Shown: positions 6,720 through 16,492, counted from the first letter of the stretch. The stretch: DNA of 37,380 nucleotides from Shewanella indica (GCF_002836975.1 NZ_NIJK01000024.1:1-37380); one strand, 5' to 3'. Notes: generated by a model not told the origin, from the sequence alone. Numbers and translations are program-made.

Positions 6720-7562
6720 ATGAAATTATTATCTTACACTGTATTTAGCCTGTCGCTGTTTTTGGCTCTGTTTGGGGCTCTGCCTGCTGCCTATGCCAAG
6801 GAGCCTGTCGGCGGACAAGTCTCCATCGGCCAAAAAGCGCAGCAACCGAGCGATGAACAGGATAGCTCAGGCGCGAAGCTACGGGCGGCACAACACAGGC
6901 AGTTGCTCAAGCAACTGCAGCAGGAGTGGCAATCTACCGGAGCTCAGGTTTCCGGTGAGCGCATGACCCGCGAGCAGATGATTGCCAATAAACAGAAACT
7001 GCCCGAGATCCAAGCCGCGCCGCAGCGGATGGTCTCCACTACGGCCCACAGCTATTACCATGAGTTCAGCTTTTATGAGGCGGCCAGCTACCTTTATGAT
7101 GATTATGACTCTGATGGCTTTTATCGTAGCTTTGCGGTGCGCTTCGATGCCGATGTTTACGGTAATGATCCGGCCGAGTCTGTGCCCGTTTATGCCGAGC
7201 TTTATCTGAGCCGCAACGGCGGTGACTGGGAGCATTACTACAGCACTGAGGTGTTCTACATTCAGGGAGACAGTACCCAGGATGACTTTGAAGTGCTCAC
7301 CACGTTGGAGAGCGGCTATCCCAGCGATCACTATGATGTGCTGATCGACCTCTATGAACCCGGTTACAGTGACATAGTGGCAACCATAAGTTCTTATGAA
7401 AGCAATAGCCTCTATGCCTTGCCGCTGGAGAGTCGCGAATGGGACAGAGATGATGGCGCGACTGTGATAGTCGATGCCGGCGGCAGCCTGTCAGTGCTGG
7501 CGCTCGCGAGTCTGGTACTGCTTGGCGGCTTGCGTTACAGACGCGGCCAAGTTGCCGCATGA
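6720..7562 (+). CDS. Choice-of-anchor H / GlyGly-CTERM surface protein
   Basis: A 280-residue exported protein. It has a signal peptide (hydrophobic stretch to ALPAAYA26) and a linker. The acidic, Tyr-rich domain at about 105-245 contains paired motifs such as DDYDSDGFYRSFAVRFDADV and SGYPSDHYDVLIDLYE. The end is a Gly-Gly tripartite tail: GGSLSVLALASLVLLGGL followed by RYRRG. The domain resembles the family NCBI calls choice-of-anchor H, from Shewanella and relatives; this is recalled, not searched. GlyGly-CTERM tails are substrates of rhombosortase and accompany type II secretion, so display at the cell surface is likely. The start has GGAG ten bases upstream. The gene is monocistronic, lies just downstream of the MITE, and is followed by two terminators. 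Confidence 0.8.
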   Translation: MKLLSYTVFSLSLFLALFGALPAAYAKEPVGGQVSIGQKAQQPSDEQDSSGAKLRAAQHRQLLKQLQQEWQSTGAQVSGERMTREQMIANKQKLPEIQAAPQRMVSTTAHSYYHEFSFYEAASYLYDDYDSDGFYRSFAVRFDADVYGNDPAESVPVYAELYLSRNGGDWEHYYSTEVFYIQGDSTQDDFEVLTTLESGYPSDHYDVLIDLYEPGYSDIVATISSYESNSLYALPLESREWDRDDGATVIVDAGGSLSVLALASLVLLGGLRYRRGQVAA

Positions 7563-7581
7563 AATCACAAAATTTAACTAC

Positions 7582-7612
7582 ACAGGCCGGGGTCTCTCCC
7601 GGCCTGTTTCTT
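7582..7612 (+). terminator. Terminator after the surface protein gene
   Basis: A perfect 10 bp stem acaggccggg / cccggcctgt with loop gtctct (7582-7607), followed by a T-rich tail ttctttcc. Confidence 0.85.
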
Positions 7613-7639
7613 TCCAGGTTCCCAACGGGGGCCGGAATG

Positions 7640-7674
7640 GGTCAACAAGGTTTACTCTTGTTGGCCTTTTATTT
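7640..7674 (+). terminator. Second terminator, overlapping the rlmG 3' end
   Basis: Stem ggtcaacaag / cttgttggcc (one G-U pair) with loop gtttact, followed by ttttattt. On the plus strand it is a good intrinsic terminator. On the minus strand it lies just after the rlmG stop but lacks a T-run there. Confidence 0.7.
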
Positions 7675-8799
7675 AGAGGCTTGCAGGATCACAAACTTAC
7701 CATTGGAGGCTATGGTCTTGCAGTTGCCAAACAGGCGCTTGAGCTTGATGTGGTAACCCAGGTGACGGTTGCCGACCACATGCAGTATGCCGCCGTTCAC
7801 CAGACGCCGTCTGGCATCGAGGAACATCTGCCAGGCAATATGATCTGTGATGGCCTCTCCCTGATGAAAAGGCGGGTTACAGAGCACCAGATCCGGTGCG
7901 ACACCGGCGCTCAAATGACTCAGACAGTCATCCCAATAGAAGTGGCCGCGTTCGGCTTCAAAGCCATTGCTCTGCCAGTTGAGTCTGGCACTTTCCACGG
8001 CCATCTCTGAGTCATCGACAAAGTGAATGCTCGCCTCGGGATAACGTTTGGCCGCCGCCAGCCCCAAAACGCCATTGCCGCAGCCCAGGTCCACCACAGA
8101 GCTAAACTCACCTTCGGGGAGGTTGGCCAACATCAAACGGGCGCCGATATCCAGTTTGCCGGCGGCAAATACATTGCTGAGATTACAGATGTTGAGGCCG
8201 AATTCGCCAAGGGGCCACTCGCTGGGGGCAGGCAATTCGCGTGCCTGGCCATCGGCAAAAGCGGTAATCACCCGGGTCTTTTTCCATGCCAGACTGGCGC
8301 TGGCCTGGCCCAGATGTTTGCCAATCAGGGTCAACAAGGCTTGATTGATGGATTTGGCCTTGGCGCCAATCAATACCCGGGTACCGGCGGGAAGCATATT
8401 GGCCAGCATGCTCAACTGCCAGGCAAAAAAGTTGAGGTTCTTGGGCAGCTTCAGCAATATGGTATCGGGTACACAAGCAGGCATTTCCCGACTGTTTAGC
8501 CAGTGAATGTCGGCAGCGCTGAGATGGTTTTTCTCAAGATTCTGTCGAGCGCCAAGGTGGGAAGTGCGGGCATCCGAGCTCCAGTGAATCTTTGCATCTG
8601 GGTAACGTCGGCGAATGGCGCACAGCAGGGCACCAAAGCTGTCGTTGATAATAAGCACAGATTGAGGCGCCTCTTCCTCGGCGAGTTGTTTGAGCAGGTG
8701 TTCATCGGCGGCATCCCAGGCCTGGAGGTTGGATTCCTGCTCTTCGGGATAGCGGTGCAGAGTGAGCTGAATATCAGCGGCTGAGAACTGGCTGGTCAT
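7669..8799 (-). CDS. rlmG: 23S rRNA (guanine1835-N2)-methyltransferase RlmG
   Basis: A 376-residue cytoplasmic enzyme with the RlmG/RsmC two-domain layout: a degenerate N-terminal methyltransferase-like half (to about residue 185) and a C-terminal catalytic half. The SAM-binding motif VDLGCGNG is at 236-243, the acidic VDDSEMA follows, and the catalytic NPPFH motif, typical of N2-guanine methyltransferases, is at 308-312. The family transfers a methyl group from SAM to N2 of G1835 in 23S rRNA. RsmC is the main alternative, but the N-terminal half and total length fit RlmG better. It is transcribed alone on the minus strand, divergent from the AlkB-like gene. Confidence 0.9.
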   Translation of the reverse strand: MTSQFSAADIQLTLHRYPEEQESNLQAWDAADEHLLKQLAEEEAPQSVLIINDSFGALLCAIRRRYPDAKIHWSSDARTSHLGARQNLEKNHLSAADIHWLNSREMPACVPDTILLKLPKNLNFFAWQLSMLANMLPAGTRVLIGAKAKSINQALLTLIGKHLGQASASLAWKKTRVITAFADGQARELPAPSEWPLGEFGLNICNLSNVFAAGKLDIGARLMLANLPEGEFSSVVDLGCGNGVLGLAAAKRYPEASIHFVDDSEMAVESARLNWQSNGFEAERGHFYWDDCLSHLSAGVAPDLVLCNPPFHQGEAITDHIAWQMFLDARRRLVNGGILHVVGNRHLGYHIKLKRLFGNCKTIASNGKFVILQASK

Positions 8800-8831
8800 A
8801 TAACTGGGCTTAAAGGACGAATTTGCGCGGA

Positions 8832-8939
8832 TTATCGCAAATACTGGCGCTCAAGGCGATATTTGCGAAAATCTGCCTTGGTCATTATGTAATAGAGAAG
8901 GCTTAAGCCCGGCAATAAGCCACAGAGAAACAATGCCAT
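8832..8939 (-). CDS. Possible small membrane protein (35 aa)
   Basis: A minus-strand frame from ATG at 8939 encodes one hydrophobic segment ([19 protein letters not shown]) followed by a basic tail ([15 protein letters not shown]). That layout is plausible for a small inner-membrane protein. It lies between rlmG and the divergent AlkB-like gene, so it would be upstream of and possibly co-transcribed with rlmG. No clear ribosome site is visible and no family is recognised; chance is a real alternative. Confidence 0.3.
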   Translation of the reverse strand: MALFLCGLLPGLSLLYYIMTKADFRKYRLERQYLR

Positions 8940-8950
8940 GAAGTTCAAAG

Positions 8951-9625
8951 ATGAGATTAAACATGAGTTCAAAAGAGATACAGCAGTCGCTGTTTGCACT
9001 TGAGCCTGGCTCATCTGCTGAGTCGGCAACAGGCGTGCAGCGGTTTGAGCAACCGCCTATGTTGCTGGTGCGCGATTATCTCAATCCAGCCCAGCAGGAT
9101 GCCATTTGGCGCGAGGCGGAGCATTATCCCCTGACTCGCCCCGAGCTTGAGATATTCGGTAAGCGTCACGCTATTCCCCGTACTCAGGTGTGGTTTGGCG
9201 ATCCCGGCTGTGATTATCGCTACTCAGGGTTATTGGTCCGGGCGCTTCCCTGGCCCAAATATCTGTTCCGGCTAAGGCAAAAGCTGGATCGGGACTGGCA
9301 GCTTGGCAGCAACGGCGTGCTGGTAAATCGTTATGCCGATGGCCGCGACGCCATGGGTTGGCACAGCGACGATGAACCTGAGCTGGCAGAGGGGGCCGAT
9401 ATCGCTTCAATTAGCCTGGGCGCCGGACGCGATTTTGATTTGAGACACAAGCAAAGCGGCGAGAAGCTGCGGCTCAGGCTTAACTCGGGCGATCTCTTGT
9501 TGATGCGCTGGCCGATGCAGCAGGAATGGCAACATGCGTTGCCAAGAAGGCTGAAACTCACAGAGCCCAGGCTCAATCTCACCTATCGGCAGCTCAAATT
9601 GGGTTTTCATCCCCCTGGTGGTTGA
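8951..9625 (+). CDS. AlkB-like 2-oxoglutarate/Fe(II) dioxygenase
   Basis: A protein of 224 residues from ATG 8951, or 220 from ATG 8963; neither start has a strong ribosome site. It carries the AlkB family signature: NRYADGRDAMGWHSDDEPEL with iron ligands His138 and Asp140, the distal ligand His195 in WQHALPRR, and RLNLTYRQ with Arg207/Arg213 in the position of the 2-oxoglutarate-binding arginines. Family members oxidatively demethylate alkylated bases in DNA or RNA. The compact ALKBH2/3-like form and the conserved PRT and HSDDE segments support a repair role, but the exact substrate is not readable. No Ada- or LexA-type site was noticed upstream. Confidence 0.85.
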   Translation: MRLNMSSKEIQQSLFALEPGSSAESATGVQRFEQPPMLLVRDYLNPAQQDAIWREAEHYPLTRPELEIFGKRHAIPRTQVWFGDPGCDYRYSGLLVRALPWPKYLFRLRQKLDRDWQLGSNGVLVNRYADGRDAMGWHSDDEPELAEGADIASISLGAGRDFDLRHKQSGEKLRLRLNSGDLLLMRWPMQQEWQHALPRRLKLTEPRLNLTYRQLKLGFHPPGG

Positions 9626-9700
9626 AAATTGCCGGATTGATCTTTGTTCGCCGACGCAGTAACCTGCCGCCAATCCCAACAGTTTATATCAGGTTTTACC

Positions 9701-10000
9701 ATGTCCGTTGCCCAGACCATAGAGCAGAAGTTGCACCTCGCCCTGACGCCGAGTCATATAGAAGTCATCAACGAGAGCCACAATCACCATGTGCCGCCTA
9801 ATTCAGAGACGCACTTCAAGGTGATCATTGTCAGTGAAGCCTTTGATGGCAAGCGTCTGCTGGCTCGCCATAGAGAAGTGAATCAGGCATTGGCGGAAGA
9901 ACTGGCCAATGGCGTGCACGCTCTGTCCATGCACACTTATACTCAGGCCGAATGGGATGCTCAAAGCGCCGTGCCTGAGTCGCCCAAGTGCCGAGGTTAA
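9701..10000 (+). CDS. bolA: BolA family protein
   Basis: A 99-residue single-domain protein. It has the BolA core: helix MSVAQTIEQKLHLAL, then SHIEVINESHNHH, and HFKVIIVSEAFDGKRLLARHREVNQAL with the conserved hydrophobic-Arg-His helix. The short C-terminal tail is polar. BolA proteins bind monothiol glutaredoxins through a [2Fe-2S] cluster and act in iron-sulfur trafficking and stress morphology. The frame is open from 9644, but the upstream residues are not BolA-like, and ATG 9701 with AGG about eight bases upstream gives the usual N-terminus. The divergent relative IbaG is shorter (~84 aa), so BolA proper is favoured. luxS follows 124 bases later. Confidence 0.88.
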   Translation: MSVAQTIEQKLHLALTPSHIEVINESHNHHVPPNSETHFKVIIVSEAFDGKRLLARHREVNQALAEELANGVHALSMHTYTQAEWDAQSAVPESPKCRG

Positions 10001-10124
10001 AAGTCCTGGCTTGATAAACCGCCTCCAGGGGCTGCATTTGTGTTTTGGCGCTGTAATAATAGCGCTTTGAGACGCGAAACCATATAACAGTGCAAGCCTG
10101 CTTGCCATCCAAGGGAGAATACCC

Positions 10125-10634
10125 ATGCCATTGTTAGACAGCTTTACCGTGGACCATACCAAGATGGAGGCACCGGCAGTGCGGGTGGCCAAGACCATGA
10201 GCACACCAAAGGGCGATACCATTACGGTATTTGACCTGCGTTTTTGCGCGCCCAACAAGGATATTCTCAGCGAGCGTGGCATTCATACTCTGGAACACCT
10301 GTTTGCCGGCTTTATGCGTGATCACCTCAATGGTGACGGGGTGGAGATCATAGATATTTCGCCCATGGGCTGTCGCACCGGCTTTTACATGAGCCTTATC
10401 GGGACACCGGAAGAAGGCCGGGTTGCCGATGCCTGGTTGGCAGCCATGGAAGATGTGCTCAAGGTACAAGATCAAATGGCTATTCCCGAGCTGAACGAAT
10501 ACCAGTGCGGTACCTATCAGATGCATTCTCTGGAGCAGGCGCAGGATATTGCCCGCAATATTATTGCCGCCGGTGTCAGCGTTAACCGCAACGACGATCT
10601 CAAGTTGAGTGAGGAACTGCTGAAGCAGCTCTAA
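10125..10634 (+). CDS. luxS: S-ribosylhomocysteine lyase LuxS
   Basis: A 169-residue cytoplasmic metalloenzyme. It cleaves S-ribosylhomocysteine to homocysteine and the autoinducer-2 precursor DPD, so it serves both the activated methyl cycle and signalling. The metal-binding HxxEH motif is His54-Thr-Leu-Glu57-His58 and the third ligand is Cys128 (YQCGTY). The catalytic Cys83 lies in GCRTGFYM. Length and motifs are standard. A strong site (AAGGGAG) precedes the ATG, and a terminator follows, so it is probably its own unit, possibly with read-through from bolA. Confidence 0.97.
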   Translation: MPLLDSFTVDHTKMEAPAVRVAKTMSTPKGDTITVFDLRFCAPNKDILSERGIHTLEHLFAGFMRDHLNGDGVEIIDISPMGCRTGFYMSLIGTPEEGRVADAWLAAMEDVLKVQDQMAIPELNEYQCGTYQMHSLEQAQDIARNIIAAGVSVNRNDDLKLSEELLKQL

Positions 10635-10660
10635 TCCCGCCCGGCTTACCTCGCTCAATC

Positions 10661-10697
10661 AAGCGGCTTGATATTTACTCAAGTCGCTTTTTTTTGT
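10661..10697 (+). terminator. luxS terminator
   Basis: Stem aagcggcttga / tcaagtcgctt (11 bp, one G-U) with loop tattta or similar, followed by eight or more T residues. Confidence 0.9.
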
Positions 10698-10765
10698 CCT
10701 CAAATCAGTTAGTTTACAAAAATATAACATCAAATGTGCGGTAACTGCTGATAGGGGATTGGGAT

Positions 10766-12811
10766 ATGAGTCAGAGGCGTGGCTTGCTTAAAGTGAGTGC
10801 AGTGGCCGGTTTGGTGAGCGGGAGTTTGGCCGGGCCGTGGGCGCACGCTGCCGAGCCTTTGGCTGCTGATCATCCGGCTTTTGAGCCCGCAGCAATCAAT
10901 GCCATGTACTATGACTCGGCCGAGCGGCAATTGACCGCCGGTGGCGAGCTTATCCCAACCTTGCCTGGCAGTTTCAGTATCCGCGGCGCCGGTGGCAGCG
11001 GCCATTCCGGAATGGCAATTATCGAAGACAGGGTCAATCTGGCGCCGGCACCTTATTCTGCGCCTTATCTGTGGCAACTGCCGGATCCCGATACCCTGGT
11101 TGCCAGTTCGGCCAATGCCGCCGGTAGCTTGCTCTATGGTGGTAGCGGCAGTTTTGGTGTTTTGGAAACGCAAAGCCTGGGATTGCATGATACTCCGGGC
11201 AAGAGTGTGCGGCTTCAGGGCAATGAAGATAAAGGTTGGGGCGCCGAGGGCCGCGGTTTGATTGATGCCGATGACTATAAAGTGTTGCTGCAGGCGAGCC
11301 ACAGGCGCCAGCAACCCTGGCAAGAATCGAGAAGCGCCGAGCAGGGGCAAGACGACAGCCAGACCAAGGTCCTTTTCAAGATAGCGGCCAACAGCTTGCC
11401 GGGTGCCCGCAGCCGGCAACATACTGAATTCAAGTATCAGTATTCACAGCAGCGGCAGTTTTTGCCGGGAATGGGGCTGACGGCTGCCGATTGGCAACTG
11501 AACCCTGAGTTGGTGTATGGCGCTGCCACGCAGGATAGACTCAAGAGCCGCAGTCACAGATATCAGCTGTCCCACCGCGTTGAGCCTACCGCCGGTTCCC
11601 GGGTGTTTACCGAGCTTTACTACCATAGCCATCACAGCTCGCAGTTGCAGATGAGTTTTGCCGAAGGCGCCTTTATTCAAGGTGACGTGCTTGAGCAACT
11701 GGCGGCCTTGGATGCCGCTGCTATCGGCGCGGTTTCATTGGTCGACTTTCGCCGTGATGATGACTTCGAGGCTATGGGGATCCAGACTCAGGCCATTACT
11801 CAATATGGTCGCCACAAGGTGAGTTACAGTGCCCGCTGGCACAGAGACAAGGCCGAGCTGGCCCCCGGCCTGGGGAGTTGGTTATGGCAGGATGGACTGC
11901 TGAGTGATACTGCGCAGAGTCTGAGTGTCAGGATTGATGACAAGGCCAGTGTCTGGAGCTCGGCGGTGACGGCTGAGCTCAATTGGTCGGCCGTGACTCT
12001 GGAGCTAGGTGTCGGCTATGAAGATGTCAGCTTGGAGCGCAGCAGCGAAACCGTGCCGCTTGCAGCCGCGGATTTCTCTGAAAGTGAATGGTTACCCACG
12101 GCCAAGCTCAGTTGGCGCGGGGAGACTCTGAGCCTGTTCGTCAGTGCCGGCAGGGCCTGGGCGGCGGCGAGCCCCGGCAACCAAGGGCAACGCTCCCAGC
12201 AAGCTTGGCAATATGAACTCGGTGGCCGCTTTGAATCAGGTAACTTCAAAAGTGCACTGAGCCTGTACCAGCGAGACTTCGACAATCTGCATTTTGACTG
12301 CACCGCAAGTAGCTTCTGCGACCCTGGGCTGCGCCTCAATCAATACAATCTCGGAGAAGTAGATGTTAAAGGCGCCGAACTGGCGCTCGATTACCGCCTG
12401 GACTCAGGCAGTGTCAATTGGCCCATGGGGCTCAAGTATCATTATACCCAAGCCAAGGCGCAGCATTCGGGTTGCCTTATGTTGAGTGGACCTTGCCTGA
12501 TGGTCGATGAACAGTTGCCTTGGTTGCCTGAGCATGCCTTGAGTCTTCATGCCGGTCTGGAGTGGGGCGGCTTTAAGGCCAGAGCTCAGGGTATATATCG
12601 TTCAGAAGTGGCAAGCCTTACCCCTCAGGTGACGGCTAAGGACAGCATGCAGCTGGATCTGCTGCTGAGTTATGACTTCAACTCAAAACATCAGCTCTAT
12701 TTTCGCGCCGAGGATCTGCTCGATGACGCTAGTCCGTTACGTGAAGATGACACTGGTTTGTTGGCAAGTGTTGGTCGACGTTTACAGCTGGGCTATCGAA
12801 TGAAATTTTGA
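10766..12811 (+). CDS. TonB-dependent receptor-like outer membrane protein, FecA-type
   Basis: A 681-residue protein. The signal peptide is SQRRGLLKVSAVAGLV ... AHA, with a twin-arginine-like RRGLLK. A plug-like region follows at about 55-140, including LPGSFSIRGAGGSGHSGMAI and ANAAGSLLYGGSGSFGVLET. The long C-terminal part has alternating aromatic/polar strands ending in the C-terminal aromatic LQLGYRMKF, as in beta-barrels. RQFLPGMGLTAADWQLNPE resembles FecA-type ferric citrate receptors. Oddities: there is no obvious TonB box after the signal peptide, the usual plug motif (V.RIEVL.GP.S.LYG) is degraded, and the plug looks short. Cys pairs in the barrel (DCTASSFCD; GCLMLSGPC) suggest extracellular loop disulfides. 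No TonB/ExbB or siderophore genes are nearby, so the ligand is unknown. Confidence 0.75.
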   Translation: MSQRRGLLKVSAVAGLVSGSLAGPWAHAAEPLAADHPAFEPAAINAMYYDSAERQLTAGGELIPTLPGSFSIRGAGGSGHSGMAIIEDRVNLAPAPYSAPYLWQLPDPDTLVASSANAAGSLLYGGSGSFGVLETQSLGLHDTPGKSVRLQGNEDKGWGAEGRGLIDADDYKVLLQASHRRQQPWQESRSAEQGQDDSQTKVLFKIAANSLPGARSRQHTEFKYQYSQQRQFLPGMGLTAADWQLNPELVYGAATQDRLKSRSHRYQLSHRVEPTAGSRVFTELYYHSHHSSQLQMSFAEGAFIQGDVLEQLAALDAAAIGAVSLVDFRRDDDFEAMGIQTQAITQYGRHKVSYSARWHRDKAELAPGLGSWLWQDGLLSDTAQSLSVRIDDKASVWSSAVTAELNWSAVTLELGVGYEDVSLERSSETVPLAAADFSESEWLPTAKLSWRGETLSLFVSAGRAWAAASPGNQGQRSQQAWQYELGGRFESGNFKSALSLYQRDFDNLHFDCTASSFCDPGLRLNQYNLGEVDVKGAELALDYRLDSGSVNWPMGLKYHYTQAKAQHSGCLMLSGPCLMVDEQLPWLPEHALSLHAGLEWGGFKARAQGIYRSEVASLTPQVTAKDSMQLDLLLSYDFNSKHQLYFRAEDLLDDASPLREDDTGLLASVGRRLQLGYRMKF

Positions 12812-12842
12812 AGCAGAGCCTCCCCGGTAAAGCCGTGAAGAT

Positions 12843-12883
12843 GAAATAAGTATTTTCGACTATTTAGTCGATTATTTCTTTAA
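12843..12883 (+). terminator. Candidate terminator after the receptor gene
   Basis: A nested inverted repeat, gaaataa ... ttatttc around tcgact-att-agtcga, followed by tttaaaaatt. It is AT-rich and palindromic, so it may work in both directions. Confidence 0.55.
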
Positions 12884-13183
12884 AAATTAAAGGTATAAAT
12901 TTATGGTTCAGGACAAAATCCTGCCTTTTGCCTGCTTGTCGCTATCTCTGCTTAACTCGTTTGGCTCAATTCTCTCTTGGCCACTTTGAAAGCAGGTTAA
13001 AACACTACAATTTTCGTGGCGATAGCGTTGCAATTGGGGTAAAATGCGCGCGACCAGCGTGATTGCGATCGCATTTCTGTGATAAATCTGCGCTAGCTCA
13101 ACGCTCGATTTTTTTGTGTGAGAGTCGGGGGTTAGCAGGAACGCGGCGCATTGTCTTTCCTTCAAAACGTAGTGCATGTGGAT
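12884..13183 (+). promoter_or_regulatory. Leader region of the nqr operon
   Basis: About 300 bases without a gene ahead of nqrA. It must hold the operon promoter. Candidate elements by eye are tggcga-N17-taaaat (about 13019-13047), the -35 being poor, and the palindrome tgcgatcgca near 13064. No riboswitch or clear operator was recognised. Confidence 0.3.
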
Positions 13184-14515
13184 ATGATTACAATTAAGAA
13201 AGGATTGGATTTGCCTCTAGCAGGCGGACCAAAGCAAGTTATCCATGATGGCCCAGCCATTAAACACGTAGCTACTTTGGGTGAAGAGTATATTGGCTTA
13301 CGTCCAACGATGAAGATCAAAGTGGGCGATAAAGTGCAAAAAGGTCAGGTGATTTTTGAGGATAAAAAGAATCCTGGCGTTAAATATACGGCTTTGGCCA
13401 GTGGCACAATATTAGAAATCAACCGCGGCGCCAAACGTGTTCTGCAGTCGGTCGTCATAGACATAGAAGGGGACGACGCCGTCTCTTTTGCCAAGTATGA
13501 TGCCCAGGCTCTGGATACTCTGGAACCGCAGCAGGTTCGCGATAATCTGATTGAATCAGGTATGTGGACCGCATTGCGCACCCGTCCTTTCAGTAAGGTG
13601 CCTGCAGTGGATGCGACAGCAGCGGCTATCTTCGTGACAGCCATGGACTCCCAGCCACTGGCGGGCGATCCTCAAGTTGTTATCGCTGAGCATAAAGACG
13701 ATTTCGTCAACGGCCTGAAAGTACTGGCCCGACTGACAGACAAAGTCTTCGTCTGTAAAGCACCAGGAGCAGACATTCCAGCGGCTAATGCCCAAGTGGA
13801 AGAGTTTGCCGGCCCCCATCCAGCGGGTCTGCCTGGGACTCATATCCACTTCTTGATGCCTGCCTCTGCCCGTCGCAGCGTATGGTACCTGGGTTACCAG
13901 GATGTCATCGCGATCGGTCAGCTGTTTACCACTGGTGAACTGAATAACCAGCGCGTAGTGGCCATCACTGGCCCCAAAGCCAAGAACCCTCGCTTAGTGC
14001 GCACTCTGCTGGGTGCCAGCACACAAGCCCTGACCCAAGACGAAGCCGATGGCCAAGTTCGGGTTATCTCAGGTTCTGTGCTTAACGGCCGTACTGCAAT
14101 AGGTCCTCATGCTTATATGGGACGCTACTTCCAGCAGTTGACCCTGATTGAAGAGGGTACTGAGAAAGAGTTCTTCGGTTGGGTGATGCCTGGATCCGAT
14201 AAATACTCCATTACCCGTGCTTTCCTGGGCCACTTGAGTCCTTCCCGACTGTTCAATATGACCAGCAGTACCGGTGGTTCCGAGCGGGCCATGGTGCCTA
14301 TTGGCAACTATGAACGGGTGATGCCTCTGGATATTCTGCCCACTATGTTGCTGCGCGATCTTATCTCCGGTGATACCGATGGCGCCGTGGCATTGGGTGC
14401 GCTGGAGCTGGATGAGGAAGACCTGGCACTGTGTACTTTCGTATGTCCCGGTAAGTATGACTATGGTTCATACCTGCGTGACTGCTTGGAGACCGTCGAG
14501 AGGGAAGGCTTATGA
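13184..14515 (+). CDS. nqrA: Na+-translocating NADH:quinone reductase subunit A
   Basis: A 443-residue subunit starting [16 protein letters not shown], the standard NqrA N-terminus. The frame extends upstream to 13151, but those residues are not conserved and ATG 13184 is the expected start. NqrA is a soluble cytoplasmic subunit that contacts the quinone side of the complex. The N-terminal RnfC-like barrel segment ([37 protein letters not shown]) is clear. It is the first gene of a six-gene operon; its TGA overlaps the nqrB ATG by four bases (ATGA). Confidence 0.97.
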   Translation: MITIKKGLDLPLAGGPKQVIHDGPAIKHVATLGEEYIGLRPTMKIKVGDKVQKGQVIFEDKKNPGVKYTALASGTILEINRGAKRVLQSVVIDIEGDDAVSFAKYDAQALDTLEPQQVRDNLIESGMWTALRTRPFSKVPAVDATAAAIFVTAMDSQPLAGDPQVVIAEHKDDFVNGLKVLARLTDKVFVCKAPGADIPAANAQVEEFAGPHPAGLPGTHIHFLMPASARRSVWYLGYQDVIAIGQLFTTGELNNQRVVAITGPKAKNPRLVRTLLGASTQALTQDEADGQVRVISGSVLNGRTAIGPHAYMGRYFQQLTLIEEGTEKEFFGWVMPGSDKYSITRAFLGHLSPSRLFNMTSSTGGSERAMVPIGNYERVMPLDILPTMLLRDLISGDTDGAVALGALELDEEDLALCTFVCPGKYDYGSYLRDCLETVEREGL

Positions 14516-15711
14516 GCTTGAAAGATTTTCTTGAGCGTATTGAACCGCAATTTGAAAAGGGCGGTAAATACGAGAAGTGGTATGCGCTCTATGAAGCCGC
14601 AGCGACCATTTTTTACACCCCGGGTAAAGTGAACAAGGGCAAGACCCACGTACGCGATAACCTGGATCTGAAACGCATGATGATTACTGTCTGGGCCTGT
14701 ACTTTCCCCGCCATGTTTGTCGGGATGTACAACGTGGGTCTACAGGCGCAAATCGCCCTGGCCGCTGGCTTCGGTACTCCCGATGTTTGGCAGGTGGGTC
14801 TGTTTGAGCTCTTCGGTACTCAGCTGACAGCCGATTCCGGCTGGGCCACCTTGATGTGGTATGGCGCCTGCTTCTTCCTGCCTATATATGCAGTGACCTT
14901 CGCGGTCGGTGGTATTTGGGAAGTGCTGTTCGCCTCGGTTCGTGGTCATGAAGTCAACGAGGGTTTCTTCGTAACCTCTGTGCTGTTTGCTTTGACCTTG
15001 CCGGCGACTATCCCATTGTGGATGGTGGCACTGGGTATCACCTTTGGTGTGGTTGTGGCTAAGGAAGTGTTCGGTGGTACCGGACGTAACTTCCTCAACC
15101 CAGCACTGGCCGGTCGTGCCTTTCTGTTCTTTGCCTATCCGTTGAATATGTCCGGTGACACTTCTTGGGTCGTTGCCGACGGTTTCTCCGGCGCTACCGC
15201 GCTGAGTCAAGCGGCTTCAGGTACTCTGGACTACGCCTTCAACCAGAACTGGTGGGACGCCTTCTTTGGCTTTATTCCTGGTTCTGTCGGTGAAGTCTCT
15301 ACCCTGGCTATCCTGCTCGGTGGTCTGGTTATCATCTATACCCGTATCGCTTCCTGGCGCATTGTCGGCGGCGTGATGGTCGGTATGATTGCCGTATCTC
15401 TGTTGCTGAACCTGGTCGGTTCTGAAACCAACCATATGTTTGCCATGCCTTGGTACTGGCACCTGGTTCTGGGTGGCTTTGCCTTCGGTATGATGTTTAT
15501 GGCCACTGACCCAGTGTCGGCTTCCTTCACCAACCAGGCCAAATGGGCTTACGGTATCCTGATAGGTGCCATGGCAGTATTTATCCGTGTCATCAACCCT
15601 GCATTCCCTGAGGGCATGATGCTGGCGATTCTGTTTGCCAACCTGTTTGCGCCACTGTTTGACCATTTTGTAGTCCAGGCAAACATCAAGCGGAGGATTG
15701 CTCGTGGCTAG
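14512..15711 (+). CDS. nqrB: Na+-NQR subunit B, flavinylated membrane subunit
   Basis: A 399-residue polytopic inner-membrane protein and core of the Na+ pump. The covalent FMN site is Thr229 in DGFSGATAL (223-230), the motif recognised by the ApbE flavin transferase encoded later in the window. The segment [17 protein letters not shown] (191-207) is typical of the NqrB/RnfD family. About ten hydrophobic segments are visible. It overlaps nqrA by four bases and nqrC by eight bases, consistent with tightly coupled translation of the membrane subunits. Confidence 0.97.
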   Translation: MSLKDFLERIEPQFEKGGKYEKWYALYEAAATIFYTPGKVNKGKTHVRDNLDLKRMMITVWACTFPAMFVGMYNVGLQAQIALAAGFGTPDVWQVGLFELFGTQLTADSGWATLMWYGACFFLPIYAVTFAVGGIWEVLFASVRGHEVNEGFFVTSVLFALTLPATIPLWMVALGITFGVVVAKEVFGGTGRNFLNPALAGRAFLFFAYPLNMSGDTSWVVADGFSGATALSQAASGTLDYAFNQNWWDAFFGFIPGSVGEVSTLAILLGGLVIIYTRIASWRIVGGVMVGMIAVSLLLNLVGSETNHMFAMPWYWHLVLGGFAFGMMFMATDPVSASFTNQAKWAYGILIGAMAVFIRVINPAFPEGMMLAILFANLFAPLFDHFVVQANIKRRIARG

Positions 15712-16492
15712 TAATAAGGATTCGTTCGGAAGAACGCTATTTGTTGTCGTTGGCCTGTGTCTTGTCTGCTCGATTTTCGTATCGACCGCAGCAGTACTGC
15801 TCAAGCCAACCCAGCAGGAAAACAAGCTGCTGGATAAGCAGAAGTTTATTCTGGAAGCCGCCAATCTGATCGATACCAAATCCGGCAAGGTCAGCAAAGA
15901 TGTGGTTTTGGAAACTTACAAGAAGTATGTTGAAGCCAAGGTTATCGAGCTGAAAACCGGTGACGAAGTCACAGATATCAACGGCGATACCTATGATCAA
16001 CAGAAAGCCTCTCGTGATCCTGCCACCTCTGTGGTGCCTGAGCATGACATTGCTTCGGTTAAGCGGATTGCCAAAAACGCCGTGGTTTATCTGGTGCGTG
16101 ATGATGCCGGTAAAGTGACCAGCGTTATCCTGCCGGTTCATGGCTATGGCCTGTGGTCAACCATGTACGCGTTCCTGGCTTTGGAACCTGACATGAACAC
16201 CATCCAGAACCTGGTTTATTACAACCAAGGGGAAACTCCGGGACTGGGCGGTGAAGTTGAAAATCCAAGCTGGAAAGCCAAATGGCAGGGTAAGAAGCTA
16301 TTTGACGAGCAGGGTAACATAGCTATTACTGTGACCAAAAACCCCGCCGTTGCCGAGTCAGCTCATGGTGTTGATGCCTTGTCTGGTGCAACCCTGACCA
16401 GTAATGGTGTTCAGCACTCGCTGACATTCTGGCTGGGCGAGGAAGGTTTTGCTCGCTTTATTGAAAAAGCACGCAATGGAGGATTGAGCTAA
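15704..16492 (+). CDS. nqrC: Na+-NQR subunit C, flavinylated
   Basis: A 262-residue subunit with one N-terminal membrane anchor ([23 protein letters not shown]) and a periplasmic FMN-binding domain. The covalent FMN acceptor is Thr230 in [14 protein letters not shown]. The start is GTG at 15704, fixed by GGAGG at 15692-15696 and by the family N-terminus [12 protein letters not shown]; it overlaps nqrB by eight bases. The TAA shares its last base with the nqrD ATG. FMN attachment should depend on ApbE. Confidence 0.97.
   Translation: MASNKDSFGRTLFVVVGLCLVCSIFVSTAAVLLKPTQQENKLLDKQKFILEAANLIDTKSGKVSKDVVLETYKKYVEAKVIELKTGDEVTDINGDTYDQQKASRDPATSVVPEHDIASVKRIAKNAVVYLVRDDAGKVTSVILPVHGYGLWSTMYAFLALEPDMNTIQNLVYYNQGETPGLGGEVENPSWKAKWQGKKLFDEQGNIAITVTKNPAVAESAHGVDALSGATLTSNGVQHSLTFWLGEEGFARFIEKARNGGLS

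Noticed and set aside
6481..6720. Riboswitch (GEMM-type c-di-GMP) upstream of the surface protein gene
   Set aside because: The foldable segment is explained by the MITE's internal inverted repeat; the conserved GEMM core sequences were not found.
9644..9700. Upstream start extending BolA by 19 residues
   Set aside because: The extra residues do not match BolA N-termini, while ATG 9701 gives the usual helix start.
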